A DNA stretch of 64,000 nucleotides from Cryoendolithus antarcticus (taxonomy: Eukaryota > Ascomycota > Dothideomycetes > Cladosporiales > Cladosporiaceae): positions 62,001 through 126,000 of the forward strand of contig NAJO01000006.1 in the NCBI GenBank assembly GCA_002077065.1, given 5' to 3'. Positions 31,762 through 43,248 of the stretch are shown in pieces. The translations under genes were made by a program, and so were the position numbers. The notes under the pieces were generated by a model. That model searched no databases, was not told where the DNA came from, and saw nothing but the letters and a program-made list of their open reading frames with translations. Positions within the stretch are counted from its first letter, which is position 1. Each line of letters begins with the position of its first letter.

Positions 31762-32376
31762 ATGGCGCCTCTCATGGCCCTGGCCCCCCCGGCCACGATG
31801 CCCCACCTCTCCCACGACCTAACCCAAACCCATTCCACCCGGGACTACAACGACTCCGGCTCCATCGAGTGGCGCCCATGGTACACCTACATGAGCATCG
31901 CCCTCGCAGGCGCAGTCCTCTCGCTCATAATCCACGCTATCATCTACACGCGCCGCAGACGCGCACGGTCTGACCGACGAGCGCTCGGCTGCCACTGCCG
32001 CGATGGGATGAGCACTTGGGCTTGCTGCGCGAGTACGCCGGAATGCCATTGTGATGCTGAACTGAGAGGTTTGAGTGATGCGCTGTCTGGCCAGCCGAGG
32101 GTATGGCGGAGTGGAGATAAGATTGGGCAGAAACGAGGGCCGGGGTTCGAGCCGGCTTACCGAGTTGATGACTTGGGAGGACTGCAGTCTGGTCATGTCA
32201 AGACTGAGGGTGTGGTTGTCGAGCAGCCGGCACGGGCGTATTCGCCGGCGCCGCCGGGTTATGATGAGAGTGTGAGAGATGCTGGGCGGAATGGTGGGGT
32301 GAAGATGACGCCGGCGAGGGCGAACTATTTGATCAGGCAGGAGGAACTCGCTGCTGAGAGGGGGTGGGCGAGGTGA
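31762..32376 (+). CDS. Single-pass membrane protein with Cys-rich segment and PPxY motif
   Basis: 204 aa, one exon, no known family. One transmembrane helix at about 41-63 (YMSIALAGAVLSLIIHAIIY) is followed by TRRRRAR, so the C-terminus should face the cytosol. Next comes a Cys/His cluster (CHCRDGMSTWACCASTPECHC) that may be palmitoylated or bind metal, and near residue 163 a PPGY motif within SPAPPGYDESV, the kind bound by WW domains of Rsp5-type ubiquitin ligases. It could be a small ligase adaptor; this is inference from motifs only. Confidence 0.65.
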   Translation: MAPLMALAPPATMPHLSHDLTQTHSTRDYNDSGSIEWRPWYTYMSIALAGAVLSLIIHAIIYTRRRRARSDRRALGCHCRDGMSTWACCASTPECHCDAELRGLSDALSGQPRVWRSGDKIGQKRGPGFEPAYRVDDLGGLQSGHVKTEGVVVEQPARAYSPAPPGYDESVRDAGRNGGVKMTPARANYLIRQEELAAERGWAR

Positions 32377-32535
32377 AGTTGTCGCAGTCTGTTGGCGCAC
32401 AGTGTCATTTGTACCAGAGATGTGTATTGCTGTGGAAATGTAAGAATTCAACAGGAGCTGCTGATCGTACAATTACTCTACTTGATCTACACTCGTCGTA
32501 ACCAATCTCATCTGATATTCAGACTTAACCTCGCA

Positions 32536-34681
32536 TTAGTAGTAACTCCCCCTCCCCTCCTCCCACTTCACAGTCTGCTGCCCACCATTAACCCTCTCCT
32601 CCTTCCCCGCCTCAATCAACTTCTCCCCCGCCAACAGACCGCCCGCACCACCGCCGCTCTTCCTCCTCTCAGACATAGCACTCCCCGGCGTATTCTCAAT
32701 ACTCCTCGCCCCGATCCACTCCCACACCCTGCCCACATCTCCCGTCCTGCCCTCCCTCACCATAGGCCGCACATTAGCATTCCCCTCAACCTTCTTCTGC
32801 ACCTTAGTCCACAAATTCTTCCTCTTCGTCCCGCTGAACTCATCCCTCAGCACATCGTCCCTCAACTGCGCCATAGAAATCCACGCCTCGCTCTCCTCGC
32901 CCCAGCCCGCCAAACTAGCCCGCTCGGACAGCTTCCTGAGCGCCAAGCGCGCGAGCTCCTGGGCTTGTACCTCAGTTTTCTTCCCATCCGTGATGCGGTA
33001 GCGCGTGTACGCTCCCAAGGAAAGAAGGGCAAGTAGACTCAAAGCCTGCCAAAGATATCGTCTAAACGTCTGGCGGAGGCTGCGTCGGACGGCGCAGGCG
33101 AGGGGGATGCGAGCGAGGCTCGTGCTGCGGAGCGTGAAGCCGGTGATTCTGGGGCGGGGAGGAGACTGTCAGTCGGGAATGCGTCAACAATGTTTCCCCT
33201 TCGCTTGGAGTGGTGGACAGGGCAGAGGGGGAGGGGAGGGAGACATACCCGTCTGACGCGCTGATGATCTCATCGGCATTCTGGATCTCGCCTAGGGCGC
33301 TGGACCAGAGGTCTTCGAATTCTTCGTTTGACATGCCCTTGCGGCGTTTGGTGCTGATTGTCTCTTTCAGAGAGGCTTCCGGGAGAGCGGACTGGGCTGT
33401 CTCGCCGCATTCGAATTTGGCGTTGTGTTCGCGGAGCTCTTCCACTGCGCGCTGTTTGACTGCTTGCACCTTTCGAGCGCGCTGACTGTCCGGTGCGCAG
33501 GATGGCGGGAGCGGGACTAGCCCATTGAGCGAGAGAGGATTGGGCGTCAGGACGAAGCCCGGCTCGCACTCAGTCTGCAAGTTGACGTGACAGTAGGCGT
33601 GAGGCGGACATGGCTCGCATTGAGGACGCGCGATGTCTGCCCAGTCTGGGATCGCAACACCTGCGATCTCGGTGCTCGGTTGGCCTACGCCGCAGTAGCC
33701 TACTTGCACCTTCTCCTGGCGATACAGTGTTGCCAGACCCGCGAGCATGGCTGTGAGGAGTGCAGCTGGGCCTGTCTTGGCCACGCTGCTTGTGGATGCC
33801 TTCTTCTTCGGACGTGCCGGCACCAGCTCACCGCTGTTCCTTCCCTGCACAAGCGCCTGCTGTTCGTCTGGCGTGAACTCCTCGTCCGGCTCGATGTCAT
33901 TCGTCACCGCCTGCTGCACAGCCCTCGCAACAGGCATCTCGAATGTCTTGCGACTAGGCACTGTCACTCCGCCGACTTGCTCTCGTACAGGCCGATGCTC
34001 CTCAGTCCTACGCCTCACATCGCTTTTCCTCGCCGGATCCAGCGCCTTCGACGGACCAAGCGTAGTCCTCCTCTTGTCCGCAGTAGAAGGCGCAGGCGGC
34101 GATCCACCTGACTGAAACACATTCTGATCCGAGAACGGCGTATCATCATCGTCCTCTTCCCCGTCCCTACGCCTCACCGACGGCGTCACAGCACTCGGCC
34201 GTGCCTTCCTGCTCGCTGGCCTCTTCGCCTCAGACTCCACCTCCACCTCAACAGGCCTCGCATGCTTACTCGAAGCCCGCCGTGGCGTCACACTCATCCT
34301 CTCCGGCGGCGCAGTGCTATGCCTCCCACTCCTCGGCACAGGCACGACCTCCTCCACCTCCTCAGTCCTACTCCGCGTAGTCCGTCTCGTGCTTCTCGGC
34401 CTTTCCACAACAGCAGGCTCCAGCACCTCCTCCTCATCAACCACACTCCCATTCTGGCTTGGGATATTCTCGATCCCGCGACTCGTGCGCCGGACCCTCG
34501 CGCTCGCGGCACGGAGCTTGCGCGCTTGGGGGAGGACTTCGGCGTTGAAGATTTCAACGAGCTGCGGCTTTTTGGAGGAGGCCGGGTAGTCTACGCTGTG
34601 GGCTACGAGGATGGAGCGGAGCTTTGGCATGGTGAGGGAGGAGGGGTCGAAGCCGGGCTCGAGGTAGAATTGGTCGTCCAT
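32536..34681 (-). CDS. SRC1: Inner nuclear membrane protein Src1/Heh1 (MAN1 family)
   Basis: LEM-like inner nuclear membrane protein that tethers chromatin and helps nuclear pore quality control. Exons 33249..34681 and 32536..33148 (100-bp intron, GTATGT donor, CAG acceptor) give 681 aa. The start at 34681 yields a HeH/LEM helix-extension-helix (FDPSSLTMPKLRSILVAHSVDYPASSKKPQLVEIFN). A long disordered basic region with nuclear signals follows. The first membrane segment is near 325-343 (AALLTAMLAGLATLY), then a luminal Cys-containing loop (CGVG, CEPCPPHAYC, CEPGF, C) and a second segment in exon 2 (LWQALSLLALLSLGAY). The C-terminal Man1/Src1 winged-helix-type domain ends at WEWIGARS. Confidence 0.93.
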
Positions 34682-34953
34682 GGTTGCGATGATGTTGCGC
34701 AAATACAAAGAGGAGATGCGATGTAAACAGTGAAGCAGGACCAAGTGGCAAGGAAAGTGCGATATATCTCCCTGCGACTGCGACTTTCACTCCCCACAAC
34801 CGAGTAAACAAAACAGGCAGAAGGCGCTAGTAGGGGAAAGAACACCTGGCCCGTGCATTCGATCAGCCCTACGTCACGAGCGACACAAAAAGTTGCCCCG
34901 CCAGACACGTGAATAGGCATGAAGTGAAGTGTGGATCGCTCATATACACCACC
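34682..34953. promoter_or_regulatory. Divergent SRC1/RING-gene promoter region
   Basis: 272 bp separate the two divergent start codons, so both promoters must lie here. No specific element identified. Confidence 0.4.
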
Positions 34954-35745
34954 ATGTCGTCCTCCAGCGAACCGCTTTGCGCTCAATGTAGTCTCCCTCT
35001 GGTCCTCACCCTCACTCCGGACAGCGAGGACGAGGAGCCCACCAGCAGCGACAACAACACCCTCCCCGACGATGTCCACCTCCCCTGCGGCCACCACTTC
35101 CACTGGTCCTGCCTGCTAGAAGCCTACGAGACCACATCTTGCCCAGCCTGCCACACTGACATCTCCACCCCGCCACCTCCAAGCTCTAGCTCTTCCAGTC
35201 CAGCCGACCCCCAAATCCTCGTAACCCTCCACAACGAAGGCGGCCTACAACAAAACCTCGACATCTTTCCCCTCCTGCGAGAAGAAGCCTACCTCAGCGC
35301 CTTCCCCGAACAGCGCAAATGTCTCGCTTTCCTAGAATTCTGCGCTGAAGGCGATCAGCACGCTATCGTTACACTGCTGCAAGCGCCACCAGAAGAGGGC
35401 GATCCGAGTCCAGCCCAGATCCTGCGGAGTACACATCCCTTCTCGCACCCGCCTGGGCAGACGGGACTGCATATAGCCGTCTCGAATGGGCATAGGGAGG
35501 TGGCGTTCTTGCTTCTGCTGTTGGCAAGCGAGGTGCCGGAGTTGGAGTTTCCAGCCTTGGTGTATCAGGAGGCCGCGGCTATGGGCATCATGCGAGAAGA
35601 GCAGGCGGGGCTGCCGGACATCCGGGGAATGATTGATGAGGGTGGGCGGAGTGCGGAGGATATTGCGAAGCTGATGGAAGCGCGAGGACCGGGCGTGTGG
35701 CATGGTTGGGCCGGGAAGCATTGGCTGAGTATGCCTCAGCGATGA
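34954..35745 (+). CDS. RING-type zinc-finger protein with ankyrin-like C-terminal part
   Basis: 263 aa from MSSSSEPLCAQC (an upstream in-frame GTG at 34909 is not a plausible start). A RING-H2-like finger spans about 9-66: CAQC, then LPCGHHFHWSC, then CPACHTDI. Residues about 120-190 resemble a degenerate ankyrin pair (FLEFCAEGDQHAIVTLL, GQTGLHIAVSNGHREVAFLLLL). Likely an E3 ubiquitin ligase or adaptor, inferred from domains. It ends HGWAGKHWLSMPQR. Confidence 0.85.
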   Translation: MSSSSEPLCAQCSLPLVLTLTPDSEDEEPTSSDNNTLPDDVHLPCGHHFHWSCLLEAYETTSCPACHTDISTPPPPSSSSSSPADPQILVTLHNEGGLQQNLDIFPLLREEAYLSAFPEQRKCLAFLEFCAEGDQHAIVTLLQAPPEEGDPSPAQILRSTHPFSHPPGQTGLHIAVSNGHREVAFLLLLLASEVPELEFPALVYQEAAAMGIMREEQAGLPDIRGMIDEGGRSAEDIAKLMEARGPGVWHGWAGKHWLSMPQR

Positions 35746-35988
35746 GGTAACGTCGAGCGCTGTCGCGGGCGACGCGTGTCAGAAGGAATCGGGAGCTATG
35801 GATAATAGTATGGGTGGCATGATCGGTTGGCGTGGCTTGAGTGCGCAGCAACAGATACCCTACCCTTCTTCGTACATATCGAACAATCGACGATCTTCCG
35901 GTTTCGCTGCATGTCGTATACTGACAGCGGTTTCGATCCCCGCCGTGGAGACTCAGTCACCGGCTCCAGTCCAAGCAGGCCGGGCTCC

Positions 35989-38958
35989 TCAGGGCTGCTT
36001 CGGCGGCGTGCCCGTCACCTTGCCCTTACTCAACAACTGACTAAGCACAAAATGTCCCACATCCTCATCAGCCCAATAGCTGAGATGACTCGCAATAGCA
36101 GCCAACAGATTGATATCAAACGCACCCTCCTGTATAGCGTAGTCCACCCGTCCATTGGCGTTCAGCCTCCTCACCTTCGCCTCTTCCTTCTTAAACTTCC
36201 GACCACGTTCCTCAGCCTCCAGCATTTCAGCGCTCGGCGCTGCATGCGGTGCGTTGAGCTTATGCTGAGAAGAGATTGAGGCGCGACGAGCTTCGAAAGA
36301 AGTGTAAAGGGTTTGGATCTCGGAGGAGATGAGAGTCTGAGATGGACTGGCGTCAGAAGGTGGGGAAGTGAGAGTCTTGGCTGCGAGCATGGTCTGCTTG
36401 TTCGCGGACTGAGCGGCTAAGTCGGTGGAAGTAGCTGGCAGCGCTGCAGCAGATGGAGGCAGGACGCCGGCGCCTAGGTTAGTGCCGGCACCTGCAGAGG
36501 GCTTGGATGAAGCGAGAATGCTCTGACTAGTCTTGGGTGCTTCGAGTGGGTTGCTACTGTTCTCTTCGCCAGTGTAGCCCAGGCCACGAGTCAGAAGCGA
36601 CGAGGCGAGTCCGGAGGACATGCTAGTCCACAAACTGCTTACGCTCTGACCGACGCGTGTGCCGATACCAGTCAAGCCTTGACCGACAGGCGCACCGAAG
36701 ATACCGCGTTTGGTATATGGCAGAGGCTGTGGCTTCAATGCAGCCATAGCAGGCGAGATGAAGGGCTCGATGCGGTAGCTGATTGGATCTGTCGGGTGGA
36801 AGATATTGTAAATCTGTGAGCATTTCGGACTTGATACTGGGATCTCACTATTCCGCGTGCCAAAGTTGGTGGAGTTGGTCTTGCTGCTCGGAACGTCAAG
36901 CATGGGATCGTCGCTCATTCGCGCAGTCTGCGACCGACTTGGGGCTTCCCGCGCAGCGATGGTGCGACCCTTGAGCATCTGGAAGAGTCCGATTGGGGAT
37001 CCGAGCGCGTAGAAGTCTTCGACCTCAAAGTCAAGTCTGCCATGCTGTATATCCTTGCGGCCAATGTCTGACTTCCTGTCCTGCCGGCAAAGAATGTCGA
37101 ACATGATAGCCGACCCCAATGAATGACCAATCATGCTGACTTTGCCCTTGAAGTCCGGGTTGCGCTCCATGAAGAGGTGATAAATGCGATTACACTCGTC
37201 TAGCACAATGCGTGAGATGTGATCCTTGTATGCGGGAGATTGGTAGAGCAAAATGTCGAGAGCGAGATCAGTGATGAGATTGCGTACAGCTGGCACGCCT
37301 TCAACGCTGATGTCAGCCAGATTGGGGTACTCCTCCTCTTCTCCAAAGCCGGAGTCGCCGAGATCGTGCTCGCCGCGGTTGTGTCGCAAGCTTTGTTTTG
37401 GAAAGTCAAGTAAGTGTCTCCAGCAGATTGGCAAGACTTGCACTGTTGAATTGGTCTTCACAGCATCATCAAGCTCAGCATTCAGTGCGCGCAAGTCTGG
37501 TGACTCGGTATACACGGCTTTGAGAGTCTTCCGCAAGGTGTTCACGTCATGCACGAAGTTCACAGATTCGAGGCGAAGTCCGAGACGTTGGCCGATACCA
37601 TGCGTGACGAGAATCAGGTGATCGATCTCGCGACCTTGGTCATCACCCTCGATCTCGCGGTAGTCGTCCTCAATCTCGCGTTCGTCACGCCGGCGCACCT
37701 CCTCGTCTTGCTCCTCGGGATTGTTTGCATTATCAAGAAGAGTGCTCATGTGTCGTTCGAGGTTCTGCCTGCGCAATGTTGAAGGTGACTTCTCTTCTTC
37801 GCCACCAGTCTGATCTGCTTGATTGTTGGACTCCTTGGCATCGTCCTCAGTATTGGATGGCTGTTTGATAGAATCCTCAGACTTGCTGTCTATGCTCTCG
37901 GTCTTCTTACCGGGCATGATCCAGCCTCTGGTGACTTTCACTCCAGCAAAGTGACCGCCTCCTGCGAATCTTTGATACATACTGTAGTTCATCCTTGACA
38001 GGAAGTCGTCCGTGAGCAGCCACGCAGTCGTGGAGTCCTGGTAAGTTACTACAGAGTTCATGTGTGAGCCAAACAAGCGATATGTGTTCTCCTGCTGAGG
38101 CTCCTGCCCCTCTTCAGCTGCAGCTTTGAGCGTCTGGTTTGCCTGCTCTCTCAGGTTCGACATGCTGGCCTTCGGAGTGAGCGTAGACGGCTTTAGTGCA
38201 TCGCCCATAGCCTGCGCTGCCTGCCCAGGAGCCCATGAAGTCGGTCGTGGTCGCGGCTGAGATGCAGATCTGGCTTTCTCCTTATCTTGCTTGATACCTG
38301 GCAATCGCCATGCCTTAACCTTGAGATAGCCGTCCTCGAGCTGAGCAGCGAGAGATTCATCGCAAGGACGCTGCACGGCGCCGTCCTGGTAGAACCAAGT
38401 GCCTCGTCGGACGTCGTACACTGGACCAAGCCAGTATGCTGGACCGAGCTCTCGTTGCTCTACGTCCACATCGAAAAGGTAGTCCTCGTTCACCGGAACG
38501 CGATACTTGCTCGCCTGCTTGTCGTTCTGTAGACTTTTGTTTGGCTGGCTCTCCGACTTTCGGCCCTGCGCCTCTTCTTCATCCAAAGACCTCCGAAAGG
38601 CAAATTCAATCTGTTTCGAGTCCGTGGTAGAGAACGCAGCATACTTCTTCGGCTTTCCAGGAGGCTTCACAGGCTCCTTCGCTTCTCCAGCAGGGTTCGG
38701 ACGTCGCTTGGGCACATCCACCGCATGGAACCACTGCGGTCGCAAGACAGGACAGTCCCTAGGATACTTCCTCAAGCTCAGCCTGTGTCGTTCCTTGACC
38801 ACATGGTCTCCGCCTTGCTGCTGAGGAGGTAACGGCTCCGGCTCGCCATTTGCACCCTTGCTGGCCGGGACTACTGGACTTCTACTCCAGGGCGAGTACT
38901 TCGCTATCGATGTCAGATAGGAAGACGACTGCTGCTGCTCATCCGGCGGCGCGGACAT
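35989..38958 (-). CDS. DDHD-domain phospholipase, PA-PLA1 / Sec23-interacting type
   Basis: Intracellular phospholipase A1-like protein of the DDHD family, acting on membranes of the secretory pathway or mitochondria. One exon, 989 aa from the ATG at 38958; the 48 codons further upstream begin with TTG. The N-terminal part has QWFHAVDVPKRRP and the WWE-like region YWLGPVYDVRRGTWFYQDG. The lipase core has DHLILVTHGIGQRLG and the nucleophile elbow MIGHSLGSAIMFD (Ser about residue 615). The DDHD domain follows: FYALGSPIGLF, NIFHPTDPISYRIEP, and RVDYAIQEGAF with HLSYWADEDVGHFVL, supplying the Asp, Asp, His and Asp. Long disordered segments lie between. Confidence 0.92.
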   Translation of the reverse strand: MSAPPDEQQQSSSYLTSIAKYSPWSRSPVVPASKGANGEPEPLPPQQQGGDHVVKERHRLSLRKYPRDCPVLRPQWFHAVDVPKRRPNPAGEAKEPVKPPGKPKKYAAFSTTDSKQIEFAFRRSLDEEEAQGRKSESQPNKSLQNDKQASKYRVPVNEDYLFDVDVEQRELGPAYWLGPVYDVRRGTWFYQDGAVQRPCDESLAAQLEDGYLKVKAWRLPGIKQDKEKARSASQPRPRPTSWAPGQAAQAMGDALKPSTLTPKASMSNLREQANQTLKAAAEEGQEPQQENTYRLFGSHMNSVVTYQDSTTAWLLTDDFLSRMNYSMYQRFAGGGHFAGVKVTRGWIMPGKKTESIDSKSEDSIKQPSNTEDDAKESNNQADQTGGEEEKSPSTLRRQNLERHMSTLLDNANNPEEQDEEVRRRDEREIEDDYREIEGDDQGREIDHLILVTHGIGQRLGLRLESVNFVHDVNTLRKTLKAVYTESPDLRALNAELDDAVKTNSTVQVLPICWRHLLDFPKQSLRHNRGEHDLGDSGFGEEEEYPNLADISVEGVPAVRNLITDLALDILLYQSPAYKDHISRIVLDECNRIYHLFMERNPDFKGKVSMIGHSLGSAIMFDILCRQDRKSDIGRKDIQHGRLDFEVEDFYALGSPIGLFQMLKGRTIAAREAPSRSQTARMSDDPMLDVPSSKTNSTNFGTRNSEIPVSSPKCSQIYNIFHPTDPISYRIEPFISPAMAALKPQPLPYTKRGIFGAPVGQGLTGIGTRVGQSVSSLWTSMSSGLASSLLTRGLGYTGEENSSNPLEAPKTSQSILASSKPSAGAGTNLGAGVLPPSAAALPATSTDLAAQSANKQTMLAAKTLTSPPSDASPSQTLISSEIQTLYTSFEARRASISSQHKLNAPHAAPSAEMLEAEERGRKFKKEEAKVRRLNANGRVDYAIQEGAFDINLLAAIASHLSYWADEDVGHFVLSQLLSKGKVTGTPPKQP

Positions 38959-39470
38959 GATGGCCTGTTGCGGCCATCGGCCAATACCAGTGTCGTACTT
39001 GCTTAGCCGGATGGGACGCCGATATGTATAGCGCTCCGCAGTATCGTTCGCCCAGGGTATCAGGCGTCGGGCCAAGGCAGTCCAGCTCGTAGTCTTAGCC
39101 AACTTGTCGACTGGGTGGGTAACGTGGAAGCCTAAAAGATGCTATGAAGTGGACACGTGAATGGAAGAATCGTTGGACAGGCAATTGGAAATGGATCTCG
39201 AGGAGGTACCATATGAGCTGTCAGTCACGCGACTTTGATCTAGCAAGCATATGCATAGTCGCGTGCTTCTCGGAATGTTGGTCGACCATACTGCCATCTG
39301 ACGTCGATCTCGGGAGCATCCGTTCGGTACCTGACGATCATCCCAACGGGCACTTCAAATTTAGCCAGAGCCCGCTCTTCCAACACCAGGTGTGCCATTA
39401 AATCGACCGATCCACGGCGTGCAGAGCAGTGCTGACAAAGACGGTAGGTCACTGATCGACTGTCCACATC
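38959..39470. other. Divergent intergenic region, DDHD/thioesterase
   Basis: About 510 bp with presumably both promoters; no motif recognised. Confidence 0.5.
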
Positions 39471-39935
39471 ATGGCTACCAAGTCCGCCGAGCACGCTCAC
39501 ATTGAGCACCTCGTAGCCACCCGCCTCCCCGGCTCCCCAATCTACCAATTCCTCCTCTCCACCGTCCAGATAACCTCCGCGTCTCGCGGCCTCTGCATCG
39601 CCCGCCTGCCCCTCACAGAAGTGCACATGAACAGCGGCAGCTCCCTGCACGGCTCCGTCACAGCCACAATCGTAGACTGGATGGGCGGCATGGCCATCTC
39701 AACCCATGATCTCCGCGACAAAAGCGGTGTGAGTGTGGATATACACGTCACGTACCAGTCTGGCGCGAAGGTCGGAGAGGCGATCGAGATTGAAGGCATT
39801 GCTGAGAAGGTGGGTGGGAGTCTGGCGTTTACGAGGGTGAGTATCTTTAAAGTTGAGGGAGGGGAGAGGGGAAGATTGGTGGCGACGGGGACGCATACGA
39901 AGTTCGTCAAGGGAAGTGAGCCGAAGGCTGCTTGA
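39471..39935 (+). CDS. Hotdog-fold acyl-CoA thioesterase (PaaI/ACOT13 type)
   Basis: 154 aa, one exon. The hotdog helix and its signature are clear: MNSGSSLHGSVTATIVDWMGGMAIST with the HGG-like SLHG loop and catalytic Asp, followed by GVSVDIHVTYQSGAKVGEAIEIEG and LAFTRVSIFK, GRLVATGTHTKFV. Size and pattern match the THEM2/ACOT13 group, often mitochondrial or cytosolic. No presequence is evident. Confidence 0.9.
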   Translation: MATKSAEHAHIEHLVATRLPGSPIYQFLLSTVQITSASRGLCIARLPLTEVHMNSGSSLHGSVTATIVDWMGGMAISTHDLRDKSGVSVDIHVTYQSGAKVGEAIEIEGIAEKVGGSLAFTRVSIFKVEGGERGRLVATGTHTKFVKGSEPKAA

Positions 39936-40741
39936 GTCTTGCGATGAGAGGAGTTCAGGACAGCGGCGAGGCAACCCCGTCTTCTTTGCGTCTGGCATGG
40001 TTACATTCCTCTTTGAATGACCGGACTCACTCGGACTGGGGCAGATCATATATCAGGTCTATGCTGCTTCAACTACCACGGCGAGCCTCGGCACTGAGCT
40101 GCTGGGACGAAGTAGTGATGGTGTAGACTACATACCCGTGAATATGTACATAGCGCGGTGTGAAGTAGGCTGATGCTACTGCGAACGCACTACCTTTCTA
40201 CTCTCCTCGTCAAGATACTTATGATGGCTTTCAGCTCTGGTAGATATCGGCATCCATGCCCATCAGAGAATTGAGTGCTCAGTTTTGGTGGAAGTCGTCG
40301 GGAACTGAGTACTTTCCATGCGGATGGCGAATATACAGAGCGAGCAATGCGCATGGAAATCTCCGCCGCCTACTTGCCGATGACTTCGAGGCAGTCGCGC
40401 GATGTGACAATATGAGAAAGGCATTCAAATAGGTAGGAGTGGGTGCAAGTAGCAGTGATGAAGGCTGAACGTGAAGAGGTGGCATCTGTGTAAGCTGATG
40501 ACAACCTCGAATGTAGCAAAGTCGAGACACCGCATTCTCTCTCGCCCCGATTTCTGATGATGCCGCACAACAGCCTGACGAACCCACCTCGCAACACTGC
40601 TTGCTCTCCGCTCGAATCCTCAGCCCGTCTCAACGTCCGGCAAAGTCCTCGCATGCTGGCTCAGCAGTCCACCTCCAATGCCCTCAACGTGTATTCGTGA
40701 CCTTCCGTAATGCAGTAATCCATCGCGACAGCCCATCAGCA
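39936..40741. other. Convergent intergenic region
   Basis: About 800 bp between the stops of the thioesterase and UBC4. No supported frame or repeat. Confidence 0.5.
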
Positions 40742-41432
<691 letters not shown>

Positions 41433-42014
41433 GCTTGCGGATGTGTGGAATGAGTATGAGTGACTGTATCGGCTTGCTCTTTGGAGCGGTGTAGCAGTGC
41501 AAGGCAAGAAGATTTGTTGTGGTGCGCAGTAGGTGGGATGTACAGTCAGTGCAGGTGGTGAAGTGGGAGAAACGTCAGAGCCGGCGGGATATCGGGTAGA
41601 CCCGCTGTAGAAGGCGCGAGTCACTTATGCACGCAGGTCGCCCAAGATAGAAGCCACGAAGTCGAGGTCCACAAGATCATGTCAGCAGTCACTAGGCATA
41701 TGATGGAAGATGAGCGAAGATTAAAAGCGATAGTGAAACGAAGAGCACGAGTAAAGGCGTACAGTGTGACTCTTCGTCCTGTCTTCCTGTGAGTCTCTCT
41801 GCAGCTGAGACAGCATCTCGCCACAGAGCTCGCTCTACGCGCCGCTCTCATGCAGGCAAGAGAATCGATCCATCTCCCCGTGTGAAGGATCACATGTTCC
41901 CCGCCGCGTAGCAAGCAATGCTTTCGATTTGGCCAGGTCCCGTTGCCATCCCCGTAACGCCATGCTAGAAGTATCATGAGCCATTATCCCTCCTCGCGAA
42001 CGCAGAGGCACTAC
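41433..42014. other. Intergenic region, UBC4 promoter side
   Basis: About 580 bp upstream of UBC4 and downstream of FEN1. Short frames only; nothing recognised. Confidence 0.5.
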
Positions 42015-43248
42015 TCATCCGTTCATCTTCGGCTTCGCCTTCTGCTCCTTCTTGGCCTTCGCCTCAGCCTTCTGCTTCTTCTTCGCCTCCTGCTGCTTCT
42101 CCTCGTGCTTACGCTTGAGTGAAGCCTTCTCATCCTCAGTCTTCTCCTTCACCTGGAAGAAGCCTTCTAACCGTGCTTGCTGTGATGACTTGAGGTTCTT
42201 TTGGAGTCGTGCGGCACCACTCCGCACACGATCCTCCGAGAAGCCTTTCTCCTCGACCAAGTACTTGACGAGCCCTGGCACATCAGGACTCTCCCACTTG
42301 AAGTCGCAGTCTGCGTGATCTGCAGCGCGGACGTCAGGTTCGAGGAAGAGTAGGCGTGCATCTTGAAATGGCCAGTCTTCGGGGAATGTGTGTTTTGTGT
42401 TCTTCTTGACGTGCTCGACCACAGCTTCGAGGTTCTTGTGCTCGCGGATGAGGTTCAGAGCAACCTTTGGCCCAATGCCCTTCACGGGATCGACGTAGTC
42501 GCAGCCGAGCAGAATGCAGAAGTCAATGAATGTCGGCAAGTCCATGTCTAGCCCTTCGAGCACCTTGTCCAGATGGATCTCCTGGATCGGCTCTTTCCTC
42601 TGCTCAGCGAACGTGAGCTTCCTCAACAGCACCGGCGAGTTGAACGTCAGCGTGTCCATATCCTCACTCGCAGCTGCATAGACCTTCCCAGCCCTTGCCA
42701 ACACCGCACACTGCGCCTCTGCTTCTGTTGGAGCGATGATGTACGGCACGCCCATCAACTTCAAAAGCCTCTGCGCTTCCTGATTGTGCTCTCGCGTGAC
42801 TCTCACCGTTCTCCGACTGAACTTCTCGACATCCTCTGCTGTGCCCGTTTCCTTAGCTTCCTCCTGTGCATCCTGCGCTTCACTCTTTCTCTGGAACCGC
42901 TTAGCCAGCTCCCCAGATTTTAGCTTTGGTGGTGCACCATCGAAGACGTAGACAGGCTTGATTCCGTTGTCGACAATTCGTAGAGTGCGGTAGAATAAGC
43001 CCATCAGATGTGATGTCGTCTCGCCAGTTTCATTCATGAGTTGCTGGCCATCGCTTCGTACGGCCACTAAGAAGGAATACAGTGACATAGAGGCATCGAT
43101 GGCGACTTTGCGGCCGAATTGGTTCTTGATCTCGCCTTCTTTGATCGCATCGGGGCAATGCTCCTTCAGCACTTGGTAAAGGTCTGCGGGAGTGTCAGTT
43201 TGGAGGGAGATTTGAGAGGATGCGTTTGGTCGTACTTTTAATCCCCAT
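42015..43248 (-). CDS. FEN1: Flap endonuclease 1
   Basis: Structure-specific nuclease that removes 5' flaps in Okazaki fragment maturation and base-excision repair (Rad27). Exon 1 is only 13 nt (43236..43248, MGIK plus one base) and exon 2 is 42015..43183; the 52-bp intron has a GTACGA donor and CGCAG acceptor. The spliced start [13 protein letters not shown] is diagnostic. 393 aa. Metal ligands are visible in AIDASMS (Asp34), [26 protein letters not shown] and GCDYVDP. A PIP box QARLEGFF for PCNA is near residue 340, then a Lys-rich tail. Confidence 0.96.

Noticed and set aside
32104..32152. TGGCGGAGTGG and GGTTCGAGCC, resembling tRNA A and B boxes
   Set aside because: The spacing is about 5 nt too short, no acceptor stem pairs, and the stretch is within a good coding frame.
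35826..35950. GTTTCGATCCCCGC resembling a tRNA T-arm
   Set aside because: No matching acceptor stem or A box at the right distance.
38959..39102. 48-codon N-terminal extension of the DDHD phospholipase
   Set aside because: Starts with TTG, lacks family similarity, and the ATG at 38958 gives the usual beginning.
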